Made by a program: the position numbers and the translations under genes. Below, piece by piece: positions 49,765 through 62,744 of a stretch of 64,000 bases of DNA; positions within the stretch are counted from its first letter, which is position 1; each line of letters begins with the position of its first letter. The DNA is from Phoronis australis (taxonomy: Eukaryota > Phoronida > Phoronidae): positions 198,690-262,689 of the forward strand of contig NMRA01000215.1 in assembly GCA_002633005.1 (NCBI GenBank), written 5' to 3'. The notes below the pieces were generated by a model, which saw nothing but the letters and a program-made list of their open reading frames with translations, was not told where the DNA came from and made no database searches.

Positions 49765-50372
49765 GACTGAATATGGCCATGTAATAAAGTTTTTCGTATT
49801 CACCTCCCGCACTACTTCAACAGTGACATCTGACATTGAAAGTTCAAAAGGTAGGTCAATGTCGACTTGACGTGGGTAGCCGGTTCGATCACCAAACCTT
49901 CAGCAAATAGTTTAAAGTAATACAAATACAGCAGTGTGAATAACGCTCAACATACAATCAGGTCTCAATCGTAATATCTGGAACAGGACTGCTAATTATA
50001 TGACAGTTCAATAAAAGTTGCCCTTGCTTTTGTCTTTCTTATCTCTTTTCAAGTAATAAATCGTCACATTTAAAACTGTTTCTTTTACTAGAGAAAACTT
50101 CCAGCCTAACGCCCATATAGGATGTGATCCGCCACGTGAAGAGTCTGAGTAAAGTAGTTAAAAAATCTGCGGAAAAAATGAAAGAAACTTAGTATTTCGA
50201 AGCGTATGGGATAAATACAAAACGTACCTCGATTGGCGTACATGAAGTAATATCCCAGTCGATATTATTCCATGTATCGACTGAGACCGAAGATCGAGGT
50301 CGATACGCGGAATAATGTATCGTGGGATATTACTTTATGTACGCCAATCGAGGTATGTTTTGTTTATGTTCC
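49765..50372 (-). repeat. Right terminal inverted repeat
   Basis: Inverse of the left arm, with an internal stretch of about 200 bp (roughly 50000-50208) not shared. It ends in a complete 164-bp hairpin. Confidence 0.75.
50209..50372. repeat. Large terminal hairpin
   Basis: Arms 50209-50281 and 50299-50372 pair nearly completely (ACCTCGATTGGCGTACAT against ATGTACGCCAATCGAGGT), separated by a 17-nt loop. Confidence 0.92.
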
Positions 50373-53300
50373 AATCTCTATGCGACCAGCTTGCGACTCA
50401 GTTTCCCATGGATAATATCTTGGTCTGATTTCCAAAGCAGATATGATGTTCTACAATGCTAGCCACAAAAGCATGTTTTTCATTTGGTAGTCGTTCTCGA
50501 ACTTACTTTCGAATCAATTGACCTATCATGGAAAGAGAAGCCACATATGCAAATTACCTTATCCAATGCAACTTATTGATTGGACAGTGCTCTTGACTAT
50601 TTCTGTCATTTACTGGATTTTTATACCCCAAATTTTCATTGATCTGTGCTGTATTCATCATAGTTTTAAAGTTGTTCTTTACTTTCATTGGTTTTTAAGG
50701 AGCAATAGATGCTCAAAATAAGCATCTTTCAAAATCTCTAAATATATGTAGAATACCCGCATATTAATTGGAAGCTGTTGGCAGCCCATAAGTATATGAA
50801 ATCTGTAACAATTGGCAGTCCTGTGTTTCAGGCTAAATGAATCAGGTTGCCAAGCAACTGTCCAAGAATCCTGTAAGGAAGTGTTAGGTTTATGGATTAA
50901 ACTCTTCAAAAGGGTGACTTCTCCATGGACGCTCCCTACAAATGGGCCCCCTTTTGACTCTATCTTCTAAATAAGGTGGGTATCCTAATTTTCCAGTCGC
51001 ACCCGTGTAAAAATTATAGTCTAGTAACCCCGGGCATAAAGCACATTTGATAAAGCTTCTGTATTTGCAGAAGTAGCTGTCCTCCATACTTTGAAAAATA
51101 GGGGAAAAACAATTGTTCGACCAATATATTTGTACGAAATAAGTGAAAAATTACTGTAGCCTGTTGAACTTGAGGATTAACCCGCATATTTCCCTCAGTG
51201 CATGGGAATTTCACATGTTGGCCAACCTTCATGCATGACCAACTATTATAGAGAAGACTGCCAGATGAAAACTAGGGTAATCTTTGCAATTGTTATCTCA
51301 CTGAAACTTTTCTGAAAACATGTCACTACCATTCAAATATATGAAGAGTGATACCTTGAGAACGAGGTGAAGTTGGGTTTACAAGTGAATTTCGTTCTGG
51401 TTACTTTGACTGTCTGTTGTCATAATTCTGAAGTTGTTTTTCTCTTTGGAAGGCAACTTTTTGTGCTTGTTACTATTTGATTGATTGAAAATTGTCTAAG
51501 ACAATTCTAAGTTACTGTAATTGTTAATGTTTACAACCCAGTCAGCATAATGAAGGCATGGCACAGATCAAGAAACAAGACTTTCACCATTACAAAAAAC
51601 TGTGTCAATAAAAGATATTACATTGAGCTGTTGAATTGAGGGACAAGGCAGAGTATACACAAAGATAAAGAGTTTTAAAAGTGACATTGAAACAGCTGTT
51701 TCTTAAAGATACTGCCTTAATGCCCTTTGTAACTGTTTAGGTCTCTATGGTTGAAGTCTCATTAATTGTATTGTTTTCTATTTGTTTAATCTATTGGCAC
51801 AATCTTGAAAATACAGTTGCACTTAAATACTTTAATTATGGGTGGGGTACTGGTTTGACTTCTGGTTGAGATACTTTAGTTTATGCTTGCTAATCTCTAA
51901 TGGTGGCCCCTGCATTCTTGACAGGCCCTGAATCTTGCTTAATTGACTGCTGATGTGAATATGTGTTTATGAAATCACCCATTTTGAGCCTCACATGTTG
52001 ATGGGTTATAAACATCAGCAGTCCTTTGGACACATCAGTTTATACAAATATTTTCTGACCAGAGGCCTCACAAAAGTATGTACTGTTCAGTTCTACAACT
52101 GGCGGGATATGACCAGGATCTTATGACTGCTTCGAATGGATAGATCAGCTTGATGACACTAACTCATAGGAATACACAAGTAATTGTTGACACTTGGAGT
52201 AAGGACTTCTAGCAGTGTCCAGGTAAAGTAGGGATTATTGTGTGTCTGGGCTCTGGGGCAAAGTACGAGTCTCTTTTTTTTTACTACATTTCTTCTTTTT
52301 CGCATTTTCCTGTTAGAACTAAAATTTCGTATTATGTGGCAGTTGGGTGCAATGCCTTCTGCACCAGGAAATGTAGCAAGACGCAAGTGAGGCTAATTAC
52401 AGTGGAAAGGCTTGTAGTTTATATAAAACAAAGGTCATGTCTACAGTGGTTTTATTGAAATTGCGTTAAAATTAACAATGGCACAGGAACTTCACTAGGG
52501 ATGCTTTTGTCATTTCAGTATCCTGTTATTCCTACTTTGCCTCTGTTCACCATTGTGGCTTGCTGTAGGCTAGATTAAGAATTGCATTTCCTGTGATATG
52601 TTCAACCCAGGTAAAATGCCATGCCAAAATCCAATGAACTTCAGAAGCATAAGTGTGAATTACCTCCGCAGAGGTACTACAGACTTAGTGCTATCTGACT
52701 TCACACCCTCAACAAATAAATACTCCTCAAGTTCACCAACAGGTACACAATTTATGTCATAATTAAGACACAGTTAAGTAATTCACAATGGCCACAGAGG
52801 ATGTTGGTCATAGATTTGGAAGGGCTTTGTGATCAAATGGGTTATTGTGTAAGCATTAGCCAACACATCCACTGGACAATAGCTACCCACCCAGTGGTGA
52901 ATTGATTTCTCTAGCCACTGTTGCTAGTAAAATTAGCTGTTTCCTTTGCTTTTCAGTTCATGATCATTACATCTCCCTTTTCCTATTCATCAGTACTCAG
53001 AAAGCTTGCTTAAAATTTCATTGAAGAACAGGGTTGAGGAACAATTCGGTATCAGAGTATTGAGGTCAGTTATCTGAGCAATTCATGCATAGGTGGGCCA
53101 CTTGATCCTCTGATCTTTTGACCAGTGGAGATTGGATTGCTGTGATGTTGATGAAGTCAGTCAGAAGTTTGTCTAGTGCATAAACTATTTACAAGTTTGG
53201 GGGTGGTCTGAAGTCTGGTCACTGCACTGTTTCCCAACCCTGGAGACTTCAACAGGTCACGAGGGTGAAATTGTTGTTAAATGTCAATCTGACTCACCTT

Positions 53301-53388
53301 TTTTATCACCATGGTCTCACTTGACACCACAGTGGTCTTCATCACATTACAGGCTGAGTGAATGGGATAGGGGTGAATAAAGCGAGTA
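50373..53388. other. Region without recognisable genes
   Basis: I find only short frames without known domains and no strong repeats. Confidence 0.5.
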
Positions 53389-53506
53389 CAGACGGGCACT
53401 TAAACTGGCACTTAAACTGGCACTTAAACTGGCGCAGGTTGCCCCAGAGGCAACTTTGGCGCAGGTTGGCCCAGAGGCAACTTGCGCTAGTTAAAGTGCC
53501 CGTCTG
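53389..53506. mobile_element. 118-bp hairpin MITE with internal tandem repeats
   Basis: CAGACGGGCACTTAAACTGG at the left pairs with TAGTTAAAGTGCCCGTCTG at the right. Inside, CACTTAAACTGG occurs three times and GCGCAGGTTG(C/G)CCCAGAGGC twice. Two overlapping frames on opposite strands arise from this repetition. Confidence 0.75.
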
Positions 53507-55857
53507 GACAAAGCTTTTGGAACCAAACTTCTTGTGTTTTCTGTTCAAAGCCAGGTAGAGGTCTAAACTGAGTAGTTGGCAGTAGAATCATGTCTACACT
53601 TGCTTGACGCTGTAGATCATAGTAGAACTTGCAGATAAACAAATAGGAAACATTCGTTCCTGTCTTAAGTTTTCAAAACTGGTAGATAATGGTAAAAAAT
53701 CTGTCCTTTCCAATTTCTGAAATTACCACTTCTGCCCCCTCCTGACTTAAGTAGGTGAATGGTCAACTTCAAACTAATGACCTTTCTCACCTGTCTCTGT
53801 GGTCTCCATTTCAACAAAGGTTACATAATACAGGTCTTTATGGTTTCAAAAGCTCTTCATCCTGAAAGTTATTCAACAAGGTTTTTTGTTTCAATAAAAA
53901 ATTCAAACAAAAACAATGTTTAAATGTCGGTACAAAAATAGCAAATATAAAAACCACAAAATCTCTAAGAGTATAATATTGCGGAGGAAAAGTGTAATTG
54001 TATTTTGCGAAATTTTGTAGCAATTATGAAAACATTTATTTCACTGTCACCATGGAGTACATGGTAGCATTTTGATCATCTACTGTGGTAAAATTATTGT
54101 TTTTATCAAGAGGTTTATTTCATGCTTGAAACTGGTCCATTTGACTTAAAGTAACACCGAGATACTGCTGAACTCCCAGGCATTAGATAACAAGACTTAA
54201 GTAGGTTTAAAAGTCATGTTTCTCAACTTCCAGTTTTAATTGAGTCAATCAAGATGACATTTATTGTCCTGAATTTCAACTTTTTTGGTTGTTAACTTCG
54301 TACTACTATACGTAGATTAAGCCCGAATGCGGAAATGTTTTCCCTCTTAACCACACCCTTCACATTTGATCTTGGTTTCTTTTCGTCTGGTAACCCGAGC
54401 AATTGTGTTACAGTTGTTTTTTTACTCTGCGCTGTGTGCAATGCAGTTATTTCGTAAATGGCAAGCGTCTTCAGTTGAACATACCGACGGAAACAGGTGC
54501 AAAACAACTTAAAGGGCGTGGTAAGATCAGTTGGAACAGAAGTAAACAATTGTTTTTTAATTGCATCATTCTAGCTCTAACTGTGTACTCTTGGGTGAAT
54601 GGCCCTGGAGTCTAGCCAGAGAGATCACACTCCAATATTAGACTCAAGTTCCGGTATCTCATTACAATTTTGGAAACAAACAAAATTTCCCTCAGAGTAG
54701 ACATAGCCCGACTTTTCTCGGCAGCCAAAAGCACTGGCTGCTCTGCAATATGAGAAATGCTAATCGAAATACTTGGTACACGCGGCAATTTTGATTGGGC
54801 GAGACTGGTTGGAATTAGGTAGAAGATGCAGGTCCCTCCGAGTTCTTCCTGTTTAAACTTGGATGACTTATTATTGTTCTGTATAGGCAATGAGTAGCCA
54901 GGTGGTCATAATTATTAGTTCTTGTCATATCGGTTTTCTCTCATCTCGGTTATGATCCTGGAATTGTCCAGTCTCAAGTGTCTGGGCCCTGGCTTGCATA
55001 AGAGGCCTACTGTACATTGTCCAACATAATTCTTAGGGAAACTGTCGAAGAATGCTCCATTTGGATCTTTTATTTATCATTTTGGTGGCCGCCAGGGGTC
55101 GTGATTAATCGTTTGGCATGGCCATCAAATCTAAATGGTATCTGGCATCCTAATGTATTTCAAAGAAAGGTGTAGAAAAAAGTTATAAAACTTTTTGGTT
55201 GTTGGACAATTTTTTGTCCTAATCTAAGAGTTTTTCCGACAAAAATAATGGTGAATGGATGTTGTCTCCTAATGCAGATGTTGTACCTCTGCTTAATCAG
55301 CCAATCCAATCCTTTTTTCAAATAACATTATCAACAACAGTGTCACCAAATGGCATTGGAGTTTATACCGTATGGGACAAATCTTCAGATACACCTTCAA
55401 TGTACATGTGTTGTGAGTAGAGATTTAAATAATTAGGATTATTTTGCTTTTAAATTCTTTGAGTTATCATGCTGTCAAATTATCTTATCTACTATTGTTC
55501 TCAAGGTTTCCCTAAATGTAAACTGTATACCTTTGGAGATACAAACTTTGCATAAAGCTACCTCGATGGAAAATCAGTGTGAATCAAATACGAGGATTAA
55601 TATTTTGTGTCCACTACATATTGCACAGTATCACATCTCCAACATTAAGGTCATGTGTAGTTTTCTGAATACTTTGGTTTCATTTTCAGGCAGGTCATGT
55701 GATATGAAAGTATTCTATTCTATCATGATTTTTGGAGTTGTTTCACTTGTAAAGCCAAGGTGAACAGGGGAGATAAGCGTTTATGACTGGCAGAATTCTT
55801 GTGCTGTGCACAACATTTGAATTTCCTTTTGTGGGGTTTTGGAATACTATACTCTAA
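53507..55857. other. Region without recognisable genes
   Basis: Frames up to 92 codons occur (for example minus 54612-54890) but show no family I know. Confidence 0.5.
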
Positions 55858-56011
55858 CATGGGCAGCGCAGCACTGAAAAAAGTGGGGGGGAGGTCTAAA
55901 GCCCCGTCAGCGCCCCCTGTGATGCACCGCCTGTAGACCATGTGCGGTGTAGCACTGAAAAAAGTGGGGGAGGGGCTATAGCTCCCAGCCCCCTATGGTG
56001 CACCGCCCATG
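55858..56011 (+). mobile_element. Dimeric palindromic element, copy 1
   Basis: Two head-to-tail units (55858-55935 and 55939-56011). Each has GCACTGAAAAAAGTGGGGG near its start and GTGCACCGCC near its end. The outer ends CATGGGC and GCCCATG are inverted. A related dimer in the opposite orientation lies at 61722-61826. Confidence 0.65.
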
Positions 56012-56684
56012 TCTAAGCATTTTTAAAAGCATGTCCCAAAATGATACTCATTAGTCTTCTCTTTGATTTTTCCTTAAAAAATTATTACTACAACATTGAT
56101 AGTGTTTTGGTGGAGCCTACAGTTTTTTGACCAGATGTGAAATAACTATTACAAATGTTATATTTCTAAATACTAATCAGTCAGAACTAAGCGACAGTTT
56201 TCAAGGTCAATACTGATAAGTATAAGATTGTTATGAAAGGTTATCTAAGGACTAATTAGTTCCAAATACCAAGTTTCATAGATTGTGGGTCCAGGATCTG
56301 ATGAAATTTTCAACCAATTGTAACTGTGACCTTTAAGAACTTTGTTAGCTACAATTTTCCTTGAATCTGACTGCAACTGACAAATTTTTGCAGTTTTTTT
56401 TGGCTCCAAAAATTTGACCCGTGCCACTCTTGTCTTGGTGCTGTTTTTTGTTCATTCTTTCCACTGAATGTCTCATGTTCGTAGCTTGTCATAATTGGAC
56501 ACTTGATTTCAAAATGTTACTAAGTGGCAAATTAAAAAAAGTCTTCAGTTTGGTGGTTAAGAAAATGATGAAAGAAAGACTAAGTAGGTGAAAAAAATCA
56601 GTATTTTATATAAATTGATATTGCAAATCACAGTGACCAGAACATAAATTTTTATCACACAATCGTATACAATAACATAAAACC

Positions 56685-56715
56685 CTTTTTTATTTATTTA
56701 TTTATTTATTTATTC
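56685..56715 (+). repeat. (TTTA)n microsatellite
   Basis: About seven TTTA units. Confidence 0.95.
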
Positions 56716-57362
56716 ATTTGGTTCAAGGGCTTTTGAAAAAATCCTTGCTGAAGATCTTTTCCACTTCAATTACCTCATCTCCTTGAAAGTATCAAGTTTT
56801 TCAGTGATGTCTGTACATACATCTTGAAAATCCTGTTGCTGGATTGATTATGTTGTGTTGTGTTTTTCATGATGCAAAGAATTCAAGGAACATATTCAGC
56901 TTTTTCCATACAGTCTATAATTTTGAAAGTTCTGTTGTACAAAAATGATAGTCAAAATTATTATAATTTTAGTACTTTTTTATGGCTGACTAACTGCCTG
57001 ACTATTTTTCTTGTAAATACTCAAAATTTATGTTCATCATTTTAGGGAAGGTCTTTAATAAGAAACCATGCATTACCATAAGACAATATGTTTTCTTGGG
57101 AATTTTGAAGAAATAAAAATTCCACTTTTTCTCAATACTGTGTGCTATTAGTAACAGCCTTAGCCTTAAGCTGTAGTAGTGTTTAACTGCTTAAAAACAC
57201 CAGGATAAAATGATTCATTGTAAAATATAAGGTCTGCTTTATTGGGTGTAAAGCGTCTTCAGGTGAGTAGTGGCAAAACCTCAGATAGGAAGTTAGTTGA
57301 AGCTCAAGACATAAGAAAATTCAATAAGTTGAAGGTTGAATAAGGTCTGGTAAGTGAATAGT

Positions 57363-57480
57363 AGAGCCAGGTGCTCTTTTGTTGTCAAAGATTCTTTGGT
57401 GATGTTAATGTTATTGCTGCCAAAAACTCAGAGAAAAGTATCCATAAAAAATGTCTGATCATAAAAGAGCACCAGACTCA
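57363..57480. mobile_element. 118-bp MITE-like inverted repeat
   Basis: GAGCCAGGTGCTCTTTT at 57365-57381 pairs with AAAAGAGCACCAGACTC at 57463-57479. Non-coding. Confidence 0.6.
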
Positions 57481-60400
57481 CAATTCATTGAATGCCAACC
57501 AGACCTCTGTCAACGTCCAGCTGTGGTAACAAACGTATTTGTATTCTCTGTACTTCATCTGGCTTCCGGAACACTTGTACTCAAATGAAGATGGCTTATG
57601 GTCAGTAAATATCTCTTTTAAAATGAATTACTTGATTATTGGGGTTATTTCTTAGATTATTAAACCTGCGAGCTAAATTGTTGAAAAGTGCCATCATCTA
57701 GGTCGGATAAGTGAATAGTTTTGTGAGGCAGTAGAACCAGTATATTGGAAGGTCGGATCTAAGATCACAGTCAGAAGGCAGGGATGGGATTTGTCGGACA
57801 GTGGACAGACTTGGTAGGGTTGCACTTTATTCTTCCTTTACATCAGTGCCAACGTAGCTGACTATGAGGGTTCTATGAAGATACTGAATGTCCCTCTGGA
57901 TCCACGTCTAGTGTCAGAAAATTGTAAATAGGTTCTTGAGTGATAAGGGAAAGTTGCTTGCGTTTGTCGTCACTGCTAAACCACTCAAGAGTCCCGTTGA
58001 TTATTTACCGCGTGTAGTGTTCCATTCCGTTCTTGGCTGAACACACTTGAAGTGTGGGCTTGATGAGAGAGCCACTCCAAGCCGTGATAACATCACAATA
58101 CTGTGAAGAGTGTTTGGCAAAACACTGTGCTATGAAAACTCAATTATTGAGAGCTCCTGTACCATCTGGACAACTTCTTCCTAACATCTGGTAGTGGTTT
58201 TTGAGAACATCTGCTCCGTGCATTGATTTCTCAACTGCCCGACTTGTGTTAATTTGTTTTTTTAATCTGGTAATTGAGATAGGTTCTGGGTTTTTTCGAA
58301 CTGATAGAACCTTGTTGAGACATTACAATTACAAGCTGTGCAATTTTTGAGTACTTTTAGCGGGTGTAGTTCACGCTGTACAAATAAACTCCACGGAAGT
58401 GTCGTGGGCCAGTTTTTGTACTCAAGCCTCTCGACCTGCTGGTTGTCTCATTACAATTTCACTCTTTTTGTATTGTGCCGCCATCTTTTGAGAAAACAAG
58501 TGACGTTAGTTGCAGTACTCTTTGATCAGGGTTGGGTTCTTTAGACTGTGGAACTGCAGTGCAGAACCCATATTTGGACTTCTATGCACAGACGCAATCC
58601 ACACGCGAAGCAACCTAGTGCGATCAATTGCTGCGTTTGTAATGTGCATGGCAATATATTGCAAAGTCTTGCGTTTTTGCGAGGTTTTCACACCTGCGAG
58701 AGCGCTCCCACTCGTACGCTAAGGGTAGCCTATTCCGAAATTCTCCGATTCCAGCCCAGTCTGCTTTTAGGTTGATTCTTTCTAAAATCTAATTTTGCGG
58801 AGTGCAAGTAGTTTGTTCATCAGTAGCACCTTCAATTAAAAGGGCATATTAACAGACATTTCCTACTATAAGACCATTTAGGCTTTTAAAAAGTAACGTT
58901 TCTTTCTCCTCATCTACCTTCAACTGTAGCTTGAAATCCCATCACAAAGTCTGATAAATTACCAAGCGTGACGAGCGCTTTGCGGGGATTGTTAATTGTG
59001 ACAAAACTAGACATAACATTATCTCGAACAATGCGCTCATCACTATGGAAATGAAGGACTAGCCTTCGGTGAAATTCACCGTGCCGTTTTTAAGACTTAA
59101 AGAAATTTGTACCGAAGGTGACCGAGCGTTAGAAATTTTGCTGTAATGATCTCGGTCATCCCTTAGAGAAGTTTACATTTCATCCACAATTTTCTGCACG
59201 AGGCACAGCGGCGAAACGTTCACGATTGTGTCACGAGCACTGAAAGTGTTTGAAGTTACATAAGTATGGAATGTCTTGTTTATGTAGACTATATTTCGTA
59301 GACATGTACAACTTGTTAAAAACCTCTTCGGATCGTTTTAGAACACGAATGACACGGCTAAACACAACTGTCAAATTACGCCGGGAATAGTGAAGATGTG
59401 TTTCTTAAAGCTGTACTGTCCAAGTGAAACTTTTGTGTTGCGTTGCGGTAAAAAATGCTTTTAACACACGCCGAAGTTTCTGCAGATTTCACGTGAACAC
59501 CCAGTTTCGGGTTCCATTAAAGAGACATTTCGGTAAGAAAGTGGGGTCATTTTGTGGTTTTGTAAAGGATATTAAAAGCTTGTTCCAAAGGCTAACGTTG
59601 ACAGGGAATTCTTCATAAGATGTCAGCCAATTCATTCTTTAAATTTTCCCAAAATTTAAAAAAGCAATTCCCTGTTATTGATTTGGCAACTGGAAGTAAA
59701 TGGAAATTGGCGATTCAAAGAAAAATCATTTTTATGGGGTACATGTTTTTTCATGGTGACAGTCGGACACTTTTGTTTATGGTGCACAAATCCTGAAGAA
59801 CACAAGGTGGCTGAATACACCTCACCTGTCGCGTTACCGACATTTTGCTAGCAGACCTAAACCCCACTTGGCAAATAGGAAAGTATTGAACTAATGAAGT
59901 CACCAGCCTCAGTGACTGAAAGCCAACGACAAGGAATTCGCGTTCTGTAATCCGAAAATGTGTTTTCTCGGCGGTACCGTTTAAAAAAGACTCCTGATTT
60001 CGTCAGCATTATTTTACCATATAGATGCGTTATTTGCGTATTGTTCACCTTCTTGAGAAAGTCGGAAATTTGCAGAATATCCCTTTAAAACCATTAAGAA
60101 TTCAATCAATCGACCACCTGCAAAGGTTAAGTTTTAGGGTTCGTTGATTAGTTCCGTGGATCATTTCATCTGGACTCTATAGACTAAATAATTGCAAACG
60201 ATACCAATAAAGTACTACCGGGGGTCCTAAAGCTTGTTTGGAGCAAGTTACATAAGTTGAATATGCGGGGGGGTGCAGCAACCTTTTTAATTACACGCTT
60301 TCTAAGTGGCGTCTAAAACCTTATCAAGCGGCTATCAGTGAAAAAACACGAAATCTATTAAATAATGAAAAAGTAAACCTAAACCATTTGTGTTTGCAGT

Positions 60401-60936
60401 AAATATGTCCGGGGTGTGTGTATCCTAATAAACTACCCAGGCCGAACCGTCCCGCGTGTTTTCTTCGAATATGTGTTAGTAATTGTGACGTATTCTCCTT
60501 TAAGAGTTTGTTATCTGTTTATCCTAAAGTGTACATAAACATTTCAAAAAAATAAGCTAAGCTCACTTGTGTTTTGCATGTTACCTGTCACACCGGATGT
60601 AGGCACTTTGTTTCCAAGCATGTTCGTTACGTGTGCTTGTTGGGCATATAGGCTAAAGTATAGGCGTCTCTAATGTCCAAAATCCATACATAACAAAAGA
60701 AAATGTACGCATCGTGATTCGTCGTGGCCATCTAAACGTGTTAGTTATAAACTTCGTTTTTGTCCATTGTTATTTAATCACCATCATGTGAGATATCTTG
60801 GGATTTGTTTGTATTGCAACTCCGCCACACAGGCAAGCGTCTTTGATGGTGTTTAGAACCACTGGTTGTAATCAAACGCAAAATGCCGAGGCGTTGGTGA
60901 ACTATTGTGCAGGCCTTCGTTTTTTCATCATAAGCC
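57481..60936. other. Region without recognisable genes
   Basis: More CpG-containing than most of the window (about 57900-59600), which would fit a promoter or a first exon of an unseen gene. No exon could be assigned. Confidence 0.4.
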
Positions 60937-61085
60937 CTGTCTGTAGTATCCGATTTTTGCGTACGACTAATCGGACACGAATTTTCGAATTAACTAGTAT
61001 GGGATGTCGTTTACGACATTCGGAGTAGCAATGGTCCAAAATTCGAACACGCTGTCGCTTACGAAAAATCGGAGCGTGTAAACAG
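60937..61085. mobile_element. 149-bp MITE with CTGT...ACAG ends
   Basis: Left end ATCCGATTTTTGCGTACGAC with ACACGAATTTTCGAA; right end inverted TTCGAACACGCTG with GCTTACGAAAAATCGGAGCG. Arms of about 55 bp with a short central loop that also holds TCGTTTACGACATTCGGAG. Confidence 0.7.
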
Positions 61086-61721
61086 TACCATGTACTTTGT
61101 TTGACGAAGAGCGACGACTACAAGTTCAGTCATTCCAACTTTTACGAATTGCGTCTAAATCTATTCGTTCGTCTTATGTAAAAGCTTTCATTATCATCGT
61201 TTTTATTGCTAAATTCTGCAAAGCAATTGCGGACTGGTTTATGAATTTTTACTGTGTTTTAGAATTGAAAATGTTACTGTAATGATTCACATTAACCAGT
61301 TACCATGACTAGCCTATATTTTACTTGATACCTCCAAATGTTATAAGTACAGGATGCAGCAAAATGATCCACACGTTTATCATTTTCACAAAAGCCAAAA
61401 AGTGTAAAGAACGAGATTGCTTTATATATGAACATTTCGAAAACAGAAACACATTTTTCGTTTTTTTACTCTTTTGGGTTTTTATTAAACCTACAGATAT
61501 GTCGTATCAGTCACCCTGTATAAGTATATAAAAGTAAAATCTACACTCATAGGAATGCACTTATGATAAAGCATCCAATACTGTTAACACGTATACACGC
61601 GCGTGCACTTGCGCGCGCATACCTGCTATGCACGTACATATTCATATTTGTGTTATGTGTGCTTTGTAAATTTTCATCTATGCCAGTAACACAACTTGTA
61701 AAGACATGGGCTGGGGGGATG

Positions 61722-61826
61722 GGGGGAGGGCTACTTTTTTCAGTGCTACGCCGCACATGATCTATGGGCGATGCACACCACAGGGGGCTGTAGCCCCCCA
61801 CTTTTTTCCGTGCTGCGCCGCCCATG
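61722..61826 (-). mobile_element. Dimeric palindromic element, copy 2 (reverse)
   Basis: CCCCCCACTTTTTTCCGTGC followed by TGCGCCGCCCATG is the inverse of the unit at 55858. A second, shorter unit (CTACTTTTTTCAGTGCTACG) precedes it. Confidence 0.6.
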
Positions 61827-62287
61827 AAAGACAGCACCAACCAAAAGCCGGATTACGAAGACGTTAACTGGTGAACCAAAATTCTTTCTTGTCATATAAT
61901 AGTCCTTGAGGTTCGTAGTGTTTAACAAGAACAACTGCGTTCATGCTAAAACCATGAACCTGTCTTCATGGTTCATGCACATGTTCTTGTGGTCGTAACT
62001 TTTGAAACTATGCCTAAGTCTCGTATGGCAAATCTTCTGAAAAAATCTGCCAGTCGATTTTCGAACTTATGACATAAGTTTCGCATGGATGTTCTATCAT
62101 AGAAGTCTGGGTCAGTTCACCAAGACATTCAAAGGGTGTGACTTCTTTCACAGCCCATACATCACACCTGATATTAATTTCCACTTACACATTCTTTCGT
62201 AATGTACTCTCTCAGAGGTTCACGACCCCCATTCAATCTTTCATGGTACGTGCATTTCCGCACCTCGTTTATTGATGTTTGCCCAGT

Positions 62288-62326
62288 TCATCATCATCAT
62301 CATCATCATAATCATCATCATCACCA
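62288..62326 (+). repeat. (ATC)n microsatellite
   Basis: About 12 ATC/TCA units with one ATA break. Flanking frames on both strands are artefacts. Confidence 0.95.
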
Positions 62327-62711
62327 TGTCTGATAGACATGTAGCACTAATGAAGTCGTTCACTCGGTGTAATGACTTCCTAGTTACGATTGATGTCCAT
62401 ACCTTGACTGGAGGCTTTAGATCGCTTTGTTTTCCTTTACTACCTTGTCGGACCATCATAACGATCGTGTAGAACAGCTAAGCTGCTGTTAAAACAACAC
62501 ATTTAGATACTCGTGCACACATTATACATTATTCTAACAATAAACAGAGGTCTTTTTATGGCAGCGGGTCACCAACCGATGCCTGCACATCTGGTGCGTG
62601 TTGTGCTGGGAGAGAACCTCGTCCATATTTCCTCTCTACTTGACGGGATTCCTCTGTCGTTTTAATGCTTCCAGTACCAGTCCCGCCCCCGTGCCATTTG
62701 TTTTTACTTAT

Positions 62712-62744
62712 CCCTGAAGAAGAGTTATTGCCAAAATGAAACCA
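62712..62744 (+). ncRNA. Second hammerhead-like half-motif pair (remnant)
   Basis: CCCTGAAGAAGAG and, about 15 nt on, AATGAAACCACG have the order CUGAAGA...GAAAC seen at 18299. Pairing between the halves is poor. Confidence 0.18.

Larger units (their letters stand above)
45798..50372. mobile_element. 4.6-kb element with long terminal inverted repeats
   Basis: The left arm (45798-46175) is the inverse of the right arm (49765-50372). Outer ends are GGAATAAATACACAAAACAT and, inverted, GGAACATAAACAAAACATAC. Further inside, GACCTGATTGCGTGCTTAG (left) pairs with the inverse of CTCAACATACAATCAGGTC (right), and AGTAGTGCGGGAGGTGAATA pairs with TATTCACCTCCCGCACTACT. The right arm is longer because of about 200 bp absent from the left. 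The 3.6-kb centre has no ORF over 100 codons and no transposase motif that I recognise. A clear target-site duplication was not found. It may be a foldback transposon or two separate, oppositely oriented copies of a smaller element. Confidence 0.65.

Noticed and set aside
49876-49890. GCCGGTTCGATCACC as a tRNA B box
   Set aside because: No A box at proper spacing and no cloverleaf; it is part of the long terminal inverted repeat.
58548-58775. Cys-rich frame (INCCVCNVHG) resembling the start of a THAP domain
   Set aside because: The Cys spacing and the downstream His and Pro positions do not fit C2CH THAP; no further exon found.
62241-62472. Met-run and Ile-run frames on both strands
   Set aside because: They arise from the ATC microsatellite.
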